Positions 18,501-26,748 of a stretch of 41,484 nt of DNA are shown here, piece after piece (the first letter of the stretch is position 1; every line of letters begins with the position of its first letter). The position numbers were made by a program, and so were the translations under genes. The DNA is from SKVR01 sp037441525 (GTDB lineage Bacteria > Bacteroidota > Bacteroidia > Bacteroidales > UBA7960). The stretch spans positions 1 to 41,484 of the forward strand of contig JBBISA010000038.1 in NCBI GenBank assembly GCA_037441525.1, in the 5' to 3' direction. A model generated the notes under the pieces. That model saw only the letters and a list, made by a program, of their open reading frames with translations. It had not been told where the DNA came from and ran no database searches.

Positions 18501-19511
18501 ATGAAGCGTATTATAATAATACTGTTTATAATGGGTCTTGGTTATTCGTTGTTCTCCCAGAAAATAGTTAAAGCGGAATACTTTATTAATGACTCTGATT
18601 TGGGATTTGGCAAAAACACACTTTTATCTATTGCTCCCACAGACCAGAATACCAATATGGCTATAGAACTGAATGTACCCCTTTCAACCATTGAAACGGG
18701 AATGCACTCATTATATATTCGTGTGCAGGATGAAAATAAGCGATGGTCAATTGCATCGCAATTACCCTTTCAGGTTATACATTTGCCAGTGAATACAGTT
18801 ATCACAAAAGCCGAATATTTCATTGCTGAATTATCTGAAGGTAAAAATGGCACTGACATCGCGATTGTAGAGAATACATCCAATATAACCCTGTCACCAG
18901 TTCTTGATTTAAGTGAGCTTTCGGCTGGTGTGAACACTCTTTTTATCAGAGTTAAGGACAACTACAACCGATGGTCTCTTTTAAATAGCACTATTTTCTA
19001 TTTAATACCTTCCGATGAAATAGCTAAAGTGAAGAGTTTTGAATACTACTTTGAAGGCTCCAATGGCAATACCCAAACCTACACTTTCAACAATTTTACA
19101 CCAGGAATTATTGTTGAATTGAATGATGCTGACTTTTTGGCCAATGCTTCAGGATTAGAATATGATAATCAATATAAACTTCACATCCGTGCATTAAACA
19201 ATAATGGCAGATATAGTGGTTATAGCACCCTTCAGTTTACCTTTAAATTACTCGGCACTGGCATCGATAACCAGGATTTCTCCCGATTAACCATGTATCC
19301 TAATCCCGCTTCCGATTTTCTTTATTTAAAGGGCGGAGAATCGGTAATGGCTCTTGACTATTATATATACAACATCCAGGGTCAATCCATTGAAAATGGA
19401 AAGGTTGAAGGAAGCCGTATTAATTTAAGGAGTTTACCTGCCGGGAATTATATTCTTGTTATAAAAGAGGGCAACACACTTTACAAAGGTGACTTATTTG
19501 TTAAAAAATAA
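18501..19511 (+). CDS. T9SS-secreted protein with three internal repeats
   Basis: This 336-residue protein has a signal peptide (MKRIIIILFIMGLGYSLFSQ) and three tandem repeats of about 75 residues. Each starts with a motif like VKAEYFI (VKAEYFI, ITKAEYFI, VKSFEYYF) and ends with a strand such as LYIRVQDENKRWS, LFIRVKDNYNRWS or LHIRALNNNGRYS. The last about 70 residues are a type A T9SS C-terminal domain (TMYPNPASDFLYL, YIYNIQGQ, LRSLPAGNYILVI). It should be exported by Sec and then T9SS to the cell surface or medium. No catalytic site is visible, so a binding or structural role is plausible. It lies 21 bp before the next lipoprotein gene. Confidence 0.88.
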   Translation: MKRIIIILFIMGLGYSLFSQKIVKAEYFINDSDLGFGKNTLLSIAPTDQNTNMAIELNVPLSTIETGMHSLYIRVQDENKRWSIASQLPFQVIHLPVNTVITKAEYFIAELSEGKNGTDIAIVENTSNITLSPVLDLSELSAGVNTLFIRVKDNYNRWSLLNSTIFYLIPSDEIAKVKSFEYYFEGSNGNTQTYTFNNFTPGIIVELNDADFLANASGLEYDNQYKLHIRALNNNGRYSGYSTLQFTFKLLGTGIDNQDFSRLTMYPNPASDFLYLKGGESVMALDYYIYNIQGQSIENGKVEGSRINLRSLPAGNYILVIKEGNTLYKGDLFVKK

Positions 19512-19532
19512 TAATAAGACCAGTTTATAAAT

Positions 19533-20285
19533 ATGATAATTCTCAGACAAAAGATAATCCTTATATCAGTAATTATTTTGCTACATGCAATTATGATTAT
19601 GCAATCTTGCCAAAAGGAAAAAGATGATTTGTCGACAGGTTTTACTGATGACATTAAAAACGTTGTTCCTGACAGCACCATCAAAATGTTACGTGATTTG
19701 GGAATGATAATTTATGAAGGGAAAAAACCACCAATAATCGAAGGTAAGTTCCATTTTGCCCCGAACCTTATGGATAGCAGCAACGTACCAAACGAAAGAC
19801 ATAAAAAAGGTCATAAATTCGCAGATTACAAGTATTTTTTATATCAGCAAAATAGTAGTGATTTGATCATTAAAATGGATTCCAAGGCGCTTTCGATATT
19901 TTCTGGTGACACCTCTGTTATTGGTTCATCCATTGGAGAGGGTGGATTTCTTTCTGGTTATGGAAATGAATTCAGTGTTTTTATAATTTCTTAAGGTGAA
20001 ACATACCATAACAATAACCAGGATACTGCCAGGTATCGTTCACTTAGTCTACACAGTGGGGAAATTACCAATGATGGTATAATAAATTATAAGAAAGCTT
20101 TTTTAATGCTTGATGATTATGGCGACGAATTCAACATATATTTTCCTGTAAACACCGGAAGAATTTTTCATGATGGAGACCATCTTAGCCATCGTATAAG
20201 CAATAGCGCCTGGAAAACAAAAAATGCAATTTTTCGAACACCAGATATCGCAAGTTTGCCTATAATTATGGATAATACAAGATAA
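19533..20285 (+). pseudogene. Lipoprotein of unknown function with an in-frame TAA at codon 154
   Basis: Read through the TAA at 19992-19994, the frame gives 249 further sense codons ending at 20285. The N-terminus looks like a lipoprotein signal (HAIMIMQSCQKEKDD). The middle reads VVPDSTIKMLRDLGMIIYEGKKPPIIEGKF, which recalls small Bacteroidota lipoproteins found near FISUMP genes, though I cannot assign a named family. After the stop the protein-like character continues (GETYHNNNQDTARYRS ... AFLMLDDYGDEFNIYFPVNTGR), which argues for one interrupted gene. It is in line with the genes before and after. Confidence 0.65.
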
Positions 20286-20320
20286 ATATCTGCTTTGCAC
20301 AGCGAAAAAATTAAAATGCA

Positions 20321-21517
20321 ATGGTAATATTTCCTTTTAAAGAGTTCATCAATGTTCTGTTATTCTCAATAATTCTGTGTGGTTGTTCCATCATTAGTCC
20401 TGAAGATGATGAGCTGGAGCCAATAGTGCAAATGACCGTTAATAACGAACCTTATTCTGATGGGGTAACCATTCGCCTTACAAAATATAATTCCCATTTT
20501 ATAGTGGATTTTATTAAATCATCATTCGATTTTGTTACCATCCAAACCAGCGATACATTAGGCGGCAATTATCCATTTAATTCAAATTTTCAGAACATGC
20601 CCAGCAAAAGTGCTTTGTTGCTTCACTATTCAGGGTTGGGTTCCTGGATTGCGGACTCTGGTTCGCTTGAGCTTACCAAAAATATTGCCGATGAGATTTC
20701 CGGAAATTTTGAAGCGTCCGGTTTTTCCCTTGACAATACATCTAAACTGAATATCAAAAATGGCCATTTTAAAGTAAAAAGAACTGCAATAGTTGATTAC
20801 TCCATCGACAGAACGACACTTTTTAAACCTGAACTGCAATATGGTTCTGTTTCGGATATTGATGGCAATGTGTATAAAACCATTCGAATTGGCGAACAGG
20901 AATGGATGGCCGAAAACCTAAAGGTAACCAGAACAAGAGGAGGGTGGCCACTTTTTCAGGCAAAAAGCAGCAATGATTGGATTGCTCATTGGGCTGGTGA
21001 GATGTATTGCTGGCCACAATTTGACAGTATTTTCAAAGATACCTATGGTGCCTTATATAACTGGATAAATGTAATAACGGATGATATTTGTCCGGTGGGC
21101 TAGCATGTACCCGACAACGAAGAGTGGGATGAGCTTATTAATTATCTGATAACCAACAACAAGACATACAGCTTTGAAGGAAACCGAGTAGCTAAATCCC
21201 TGGCTGCCAATCAAGGTTGGGTAAATTGGAATAACCCCGATGAACAGGATGCCATTGGTTACCATCAGTCAAAAAACAATAGAAGTGGTTTTTCAGGCCT
21301 GCCAGCAGGAAAAATCATCATAATTAATTATTTACCGCAATATGTTGGCGACAGACAAATGGCTTACTGGTGGTCGAGTACAAAATCATCAGAACGTGGC
21401 AAGGCATATCTAAAAAGTCTTAGCAGTCGTGGTTCTGTTATGGTTTCCTACACCGATTATATGACCAATGGTATGTCAATTAGATGCATTAAAAATAAAA
21501 CCTTAATTCAACCATAA
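20321..21517 (+). pseudogene. FISUMP-domain lipoprotein (copy 1) with an in-frame TAG at codon 261
   Basis: The lipoprotein signal is VLLFSIILCGC. An N-terminal domain of about 150 residues is unassigned. The FISUMP (Fibrobacter succinogenes major paralogous) domain starts near residue 180: SVSDIDGNVYKTIRIGEQEWMAENLKV, then YGALYNWINV. The TAG at 21101-21103 sits exactly where the other copies have Trp in the CPxGWHLP motif (here CPVG-stop-HVP), so TGG to TAG is the likely change. The frame continues with EEWDELINYL, SGFSGLPAG, YWWSSTKSS and MSIRCIKN to 21517, giving 398 codons overall. The truncated form loses the C-terminal half of the domain. Confidence 0.85.
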
Positions 21518-21829
21518 ATCAATTGAAGGCTAATAAATCCAACAGTATTAAGATATTATAAAATCGAACATAAAGGTAATATTGGGCATTGCCAGGCCTA
21601 TCATAAATATATTAATGTATTTTATTTGTTAATTTTTAAACCTGGCAGCTCTTTAAACAAAGTGGAAATAAATTCATTGTCATGGGTGAAACAAATAAAA
21701 CAAGCATGATTCGTAAATAACAAGCACTATTATACCGAGCCTGTATGCTCCGTAAATCTAAATTCAACTTGTGGGTACTTGCAAATTGTTGAAGCAAATC
21801 ACCAAAACCAAATCTAAAATTATTTACAA
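21518..21829. other. Intergenic region between FISUMP genes
   Basis: A 312-bp AT-rich stretch. I see no ORF, hairpin or promoter match that I would defend. Confidence 0.5.
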
Positions 21830-22873
21830 ATGAATAAACAACATAGCCTTTGGTTACCGACTTTAATACTTTTGTTAACCACTATTGTTCTTGCTACTAA
21901 CTGCACTAAGGTTGATGATGACTCTAATACTGACACAACCACGCCTATAGTAACAACAAAAAACATATCAGACATTACTCAATACACAGCAGTAAGCGGG
22001 TTTATAATAACATCAGATGGTGGAACACCAGCTACAGAAAGGGGAGTATGCTGGAGTGCAAATCCATCCCCAACCATTGCCGATAACAAATCAAGCACCT
22101 ACATTGACATAAACAACGTTGATATTAAGATTTCTGGCTTGCAGCCCAATACGGAATATTTTGTACGTGCCTTTGCGACCAACAGCAAGGGCATTGGTTA
22201 TGGTGATGTTATTTCGTTTGCTACAAAGAAACTAATTGAAGATGGAATTTTTACTGATTCACGAGATGGTAATGTTTATAAAACGGTTGTAATACAATCG
22301 CAAGAATGGATGGCAGAAAACCTTCGCTACTTGCCAAGTGTAACCGGACCCGGAACAGGCTCAATATCTACACCATACTATTATGTTTATGGTTTTGATG
22401 GCAATAATGTAGACAATGCCAGAGCCACCGCCAATTTCACCACTTACGGAGTGCTTTACAATTGGCCTGCAGTAATGGCAGGGTCATCAAGTAGTACATC
22501 CAGCCAAAATAGGGTGCAGGGTGTTTGCCCTACAGGCTGGCACTTACCAAGCTATGAAGATTGGACTCAATTAGCTGAATATTTGGGTGGTGGGCATATT
22601 GCCGGAGGCAAACTTAAAGAAACCGGCACAAATCACTGGAATAGTCCCAATACCGCTGCAACCAACTCAACCGGATTCACAGCTCTGCCAGGCGGTTTTC
22701 GTAATCTCGACAATAAATTCGACCACATTGGCAGGTTTGGCTATTGGTATAGCTCTACCGAGTACGATCCCGTAAGTGCCTGGTACCAGAGCATGAGTTA
22801 CGAGTACGCAGGTATTGGAAATGCAGGTTTTAGCAAGGCTTTGGGTTTTTCAGTTCGCTGTGTGAGAGATTAA
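21830..22873 (+). CDS. FISUMP-domain lipoprotein with Fn3-like domain (copy 2)
   Basis: This intact 347-residue protein has a lipoprotein-like signal (LLTTIVLATNC, an atypical lipobox with Asn before Cys). A beta-sandwich like a fibronectin type III domain is at about 38-133: TAVSGFIITSDGGTPATERGVCWS and ISGLQPNTEYFVRAFATNS. The FISUMP domain is at about 140-347, with DGNVYKTVVIQSQEWMAENL, YGVLYNWPAV, VCPTGWHLPSYEDW, GGKLKETGTNHW, FTALPGGFRN and a C-terminal FSVRCVRD. The domain is widespread in Bacteroidota surface proteins and its function is not established. It is the second of four FISUMP genes in a row. Confidence 0.9.
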   Translation: MNKQHSLWLPTLILLLTTIVLATNCTKVDDDSNTDTTTPIVTTKNISDITQYTAVSGFIITSDGGTPATERGVCWSANPSPTIADNKSSTYIDINNVDIKISGLQPNTEYFVRAFATNSKGIGYGDVISFATKKLIEDGIFTDSRDGNVYKTVVIQSQEWMAENLRYLPSVTGPGTGSISTPYYYVYGFDGNNVDNARATANFTTYGVLYNWPAVMAGSSSSTSSQNRVQGVCPTGWHLPSYEDWTQLAEYLGGGHIAGGKLKETGTNHWNSPNTAATNSTGFTALPGGFRNLDNKFDHIGRFGYWYSSTEYDPVSAWYQSMSYEYAGIGNAGFSKALGFSVRCVRD

Positions 22874-23011
22874 TAAAGCTTTCCTGCCATGCAACACCTG
22901 TTTAGATACTTTTTAATCAGGCACTTATTGTTCAAACCACCTTTACAGCAAAGCAGAAAATTTGTATCTCCTAATATATACTGGGAAACCAATTAATTCA
23001 AATAAGATAGA

Positions 23012-23755
23012 ATGATGTCCAATAAAAACTTCAAAGTAATTGTATTAATTGCCACAGTTGCAATATTACAACTGTCGTGTACCAAAATTGACAGTGAATC
23101 AGAACGGAGCAATCCAACCAATGGAAAAACTTTTGCCATATTTAATCCTACGGTATCTTATGGAACAATGACCGATCAGGATGGCAACGTGTATAAAACC
23201 GTTATAATCGGTAGTCAAACATGGATGGCTGAGAATCTTCGTACCACTAAATATAGTGATGGTAAGGCAATTCCAAATGTAACTGATAATGAGATATGGA
23301 ATAACCAGACAACAGGAGCCTACTGCAATTACAATAATACATCCAGTACTGGCAACATTGCCACTTACGGCAGGTTATACAACTGGCATGCGGTAAGATC
23401 CGGTAAGTTAAGCCCCCCGGGTTGGCGCATTCCCAATAATGCCGACTGGAAAACGCTAATAGATTATTTGGGAGGGAATGAAGCAGCTGCAGGGAAACTT
23501 AAAGAAACAGGCGATTCACATTGGGCTGGATCAAGCAGTGATGTAACCAACATAAGTGGATTTACAGCCTTGCCAGGAGGGATCCGCTATTATGACGGAT
23601 TTTATGGATTTTCCGATGAAGGAACGTGGTGGAGCGATTCAGAGGACTTGGCATCAGGGTTGGCATATTATCAAAATATTTTTTCATGGAGCAACGGGGT
23701 GCGTCAACATTATCACTCCAAAATAACAGGGATGTCAGTTAGATGTGTACAATAA
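23012..23755 (+). CDS. FISUMP-domain lipoprotein (copy 3)
   Basis: This intact 247-residue lipoprotein has signal VAILQLSC and a short linker (NPTNGKTFAIFNPTVSYGTM) leading straight into the FISUMP domain: DGNVYKTVIIGSQTWMAENL, YGRLYNWHAV, SPPGWRIPNNADW, GKLKETGDSHW, FTALPGGIRYY, TWWSDSE and MSVRCVQ. The linker is nearly the same as that of the next gene, which points to a recent duplication. The start ATG at 23012 is followed one codon later by a second ATG. Confidence 0.9.
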   Translation: MMSNKNFKVIVLIATVAILQLSCTKIDSESERSNPTNGKTFAIFNPTVSYGTMTDQDGNVYKTVIIGSQTWMAENLRTTKYSDGKAIPNVTDNEIWNNQTTGAYCNYNNTSSTGNIATYGRLYNWHAVRSGKLSPPGWRIPNNADWKTLIDYLGGNEAAAGKLKETGDSHWAGSSSDVTNISGFTALPGGIRYYDGFYGFSDEGTWWSDSEDLASGLAYYQNIFSWSNGVRQHYHSKITGMSVRCVQ

Positions 23756-23779
23756 TTATAAGCAATAATCCAATAAAAC

Positions 23780-24579
23780 ATGTATAGGAAACAATTAATA
23801 CATTCGATCTTCATGGCCACCTTAATTGGTGTAATACTTTCATGTAGCAAAGACGACACCAACTTGGAAGGAAACAATCCAACCAATGGAAAAACAACTG
23901 CTGTTTTTAATCCTGAGGTAACTTATGGCACAATGACCGATGAAGAAGGAAATATTTACAAAACCATTACTATTACGGGGCCTGTGTCTGATAATGGTGT
24001 CAAAACAGGTTTTATTGCTTCTCAAACCTGGATGGCAGAAAACCTTCGAATAACAAAGTATAATGATGGAACTTCAATACGAAAAACATCCAATTCAACT
24101 TCGATGCCCGGATACCCTGAAATAGGCGATGGGGTTTATGCAATTACAATAACACAAACAGCATAGCTACCATTGCAACCTATGGAAGATTGTATAATTG
24201 GTTTGCAGTAAAAAATAAGAATTTTGCCCCTAAAGGCTGGCATGTTCCTACTGAAGCCGAATGGAATAATTTGATAAACATGTTGGGGGGCAAGGAAGTA
24301 GCCGGTGGAAAACTTAAGGAAATGGGTTTATTACATTGGGAAAACAATGCTACATCCACCAACCAGATTGGGTTTACTGCACTTCCGGGTGGATATTGTA
24401 ACGAGGGCTCATTTAATGGAATGAATGGAATGGGATTATGGTGGAGTTCATCCGATGAATCATCGATGTCGATAGTGGCCACTGCTTTTGAGATTTGGAA
24501 TATCTATAGTTTTGTTAAAGTTGCAAAGGATGATTGGAATAAGGATGTATATTTGTCAGTTCGATGTATAAAAGATTAA
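23780..24579 (+). pseudogene. FISUMP-domain lipoprotein (copy 4), frameshifted
   Basis: The first part (23780-24166) has lipoprotein signal TLIGVILSC, the linker NPTNGKTTAVFNPEVTYGTM shared with copy 3, and the start of the FISUMP domain (EGNIYKTITI ... SQTWMAENLRITKY). Compared with copy 3 it has about 14 extra residues (ITGPVSDNGVKTGF) before SQTW. Near 24133-24138 a base is missing: adding one T after GTTTAT restores YCNYNN...IATIATYGRLYNWFAV, which joins the second part. That part keeps GWHVPTEAEW, GGKLKEMGLLHW, FTALPGGYCN, LWWSSSDES and SVRCIKD and ends at 24579. A single deletion therefore explains the break; the lower half has no signal peptide of its own. Confidence 0.85.
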
Positions 24580-24594
24580 ATGCTGTCTCACATT

Positions 24595-24621
24595 GAGTAT
24601 GAAAACATCGTCTTCATACTC
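24595..24621 (+). terminator. Hairpin after the FISUMP array
   Basis: A 9-bp perfect stem (GAGTATGAA / TTCATACTC) with a 9-nt loop, 15 bp after the last FISUMP stop. There is no strong T-tract, so it may be a terminator or an end structure of the IS66 relic. Confidence 0.45.
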
Positions 24622-24684
24622 CGAAAAACTCATCACCAAAACGTATCCATCCGGCGAACTGCATCTTCAAGAACCTAATCAAAC

Positions 24685-24816
24685 TCATACCTGCTTCAAT
24701 GGCAATAATTCATGAAGCTTTTCCTGATGGTGGTTAGGGATTTGGTCCAAGGTATTTTTAAGCCACTGGTAGGGTTCTATGTCATTGATCTGTTTTTCTG
24801 TTTCTGGGTTTCTCAT
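24685..24816 (-). mobile_element. IS66-family transposase relic (C-terminal fragment)
   Basis: A 43-codon minus-strand frame reads NDIEPYQWLKNTLDQIPNHH...KLHELLP. This matches the C-terminal domain of IS66 transposases, whose typical pattern is (D)PYxWLxDVLxxIPxH...xLxELLP. Nothing of the DDE catalytic core remains upstream. The stretch beyond the stop (24600-24684) may contain the old IS end, but I cannot pair it with an opposite end. It marks past transposition at the edge of the FISUMP array. Confidence 0.7.
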
Positions 24817-24929
24817 TGGTGCTTTTTCCAACAAAGATCATAACCAGATTTTATCGTGACAATATGCAGCTGAGCAGTGGCTTAAATATTTCCAGATTAA
24901 AATCATAATATATTAGGTTTTCAATTGGA

Positions 24930-25652
24930 TTATTTGATACTATCCCAGTTAAGAATATCAATTGAAATTGCAACTCCATAAGCATTATAAAAGTACTTAT
25001 ACCAAAGATCCGTATATTTTTGATCTATAACCGGAGTCTTAAAAGTAAGCCAATATGGGCTTATGGTGATATTATTCAAAGAAAATCCTACTGATAATTT
25101 AATATTCCAAAGCCATTGTGTATCATTACGGTCTTTATTTGGTTCTGGCTTAGAACTCGACATTAAGAAATAGTTTAACCCTGGGCCTGCTCCTAAAAAA
25201 AAGCTTCTCACCGGCTAAATTGATGACTTATAAAAGGGGTGAACTGCTAATGTTGAATTCATTTGAAGGTACTGATGTTCAATTTTTGTTTTATCATAAC
25301 TCATTAAATAACTATAACTGGCATACCCAATATCTGTTGAAATGGAACCAATAGAATGCAGATTATATTTATATTGAAGTCCAAAAGTAAGTCCATTGGA
25401 TGGATAGTCTTTTCCCATTCTTGTTAAGCCATCAGGCAATATTAAAAATTTGACTACAGCTTTTGTTCCCTGATAACCACCAAAAATAGATAATTTATTT
25501 TGACCATAGGCTACTAAATTAAAGGTCAAAAGGAAACAGGTTATCAAAACTTTGGCAGTAGATGATAAATATTTTAGGTTTTTAAAGAACCTAAGAATAG
25601 AATATGTATTAACTGAGAAGATAAATGCTCTACAAATAGCTATTGCTTTCAT
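24930..25652 (-). pseudogene. Outer-membrane beta-barrel protein with an in-frame TAG at codon 146
   Basis: The minus-strand frame runs from 25652 to 24930 with one TAG at 25215-25217. A signal-like segment (VLITCFLLTFNLVAYGQ) lies well inside (about residues 35-51), so the true start is uncertain. Alternating strands typical of an 8- to 10-strand barrel follow: KLSIFGGYQGTKAVV, GLTFGLQYKYNLHSIGSISTDIGYASYSYL. After the stop the frame continues PVRSFFLGAGPGLNYFL and ITISPYWLTFKTP, ending in VAISIDILNW. This fits an OmpA-like or PorT-like outer-membrane beta-barrel domain; function unknown. The stop removes the last half of the barrel. Confidence 0.75.
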
Positions 25653-25797
25653 AAGGGTTGAATTAATTTAATTGTTAATATTTGGTTTTTAGCATTATAA
25701 AATCAGGTGCTGTTTTTTTAACTGGTTGTATGTCGCACTTCGACTAATTAATCTTTGCAAAAAACATAATAATCATCTATATTGAATTGATAATCTA

Positions 25798-26661
25798 TTA
25801 TTTAATTTCCAATGTAAGGGTATCGGTAGCAAACGACCCAAAAATGCCATACCCATTTCTTATATTAGAATAAATTATGGTAGGATCAGTCATTATATCA
25901 CCTCTTGTGTATTCAAAATCCTTCAAGCTCCTGAAATAGAAAAAAGCAGCTGCATCAAGGTGATAAAGAATAATCTTAACCTCACTAATATACAAATGTG
26001 TGTTGTCGACATAATGATGAGTCCGTAGCGGGTTAATTGTGTGAACTAAACCATTGGTTGAACCTAAGTCGTCAAACACTGAGTAGGGATTAACAAGAGC
26101 ATACCAGGTATCATCGCGGTCATACAAAGTTCCGTCAGTAAGATATTTGAGAACTTTTACCGCATAAAAGTTTTTCCCAGGTTTATCAGTAAAAAACAAA
26201 TGGATATTACCATTATTGGGTTCTGATCTCACAAAAACTGCACTATCTATTCTAACAATATCGGGTTTGGTAACTGTTGCAGATACTGCAGTGCCAAACT
26301 CAGTGCTTATAACCTTAATATTGTAATTACTCCCTGAAACACCTTTCACATTATCATTGGTGGTGTAAAAATTAACTTCAAATGCGTTCATGCTTATGGG
26401 GCTTTTATCCGATGTTATAAGTAAAACATCAGCTGCTATTTCTTTGTCATCCGAAGGTCTTAATGGATGCTGAGTTTTTTGAATATAAACCAGAGCAGGG
26501 TTCTGATTGCCTATAAAACCTGTAACTACAAGTTTGGGTTCATAATTGGCATCTTTGTTAATTGTCATTTTCTCTTCGCATGAAACAGATAGAATGGATA
26601 AAATTATGGAGTACCACAAGACCTTAATGCTAAAATATTTTAATAATATATCGTTATTCAT
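25798..26661 (-). CDS. DUF4249 family lipoprotein
   Basis: This 287-residue lipoprotein has signal ILSILSVSCEEK. It shows the DUF4249 pattern: YEPKLVVTGFIGNQNPALVYIQKTQHP near the N-terminus, then a domain with YNIKVISTEFGTAVSATVTKPDIVRIDSAVF and FYFRSLKDFEYTRGDIMTDPTIIYSNIRNGYGIFGSF near the C-terminus. DUF4249 proteins are outer-membrane-associated lipoproteins nearly always paired with a TonB-dependent receptor. The receptor gene lies 87 bp upstream here. The frame is intact although the receptor is broken. The ligand is unknown. Confidence 0.88.
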   Translation of the reverse strand: MNNDILLKYFSIKVLWYSIILSILSVSCEEKMTINKDANYEPKLVVTGFIGNQNPALVYIQKTQHPLRPSDDKEIAADVLLITSDKSPISMNAFEVNFYTTNDNVKGVSGSNYNIKVISTEFGTAVSATVTKPDIVRIDSAVFVRSEPNNGNIHLFFTDKPGKNFYAVKVLKYLTDGTLYDRDDTWYALVNPYSVFDDLGSTNGLVHTINPLRTHHYVDNTHLYISEVKIILYHLDAAAFFYFRSLKDFEYTRGDIMTDPTIIYSNIRNGYGIFGSFATDTLTLEIK

Positions 26662-26748
26662 TTGATTAAAATTAGTTTAGGGATGTTGGCTGGAGCTTGC
26701 TTACAAGACTGCCTGTAAGGTTTTACAAGCACAATTGGCAAAATCTCC

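Larger units (their letters stand above)
24580..24929. other. Non-coding stretch holding an IS66 relic
   Basis: Between the last FISUMP gene and the convergent barrel-protein pseudogene. It holds a hairpin (24595-24621) and the remains of an IS66-type transposase (24685-24816, minus strand). The remaining part shows nothing recognisable. Confidence 0.6.
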
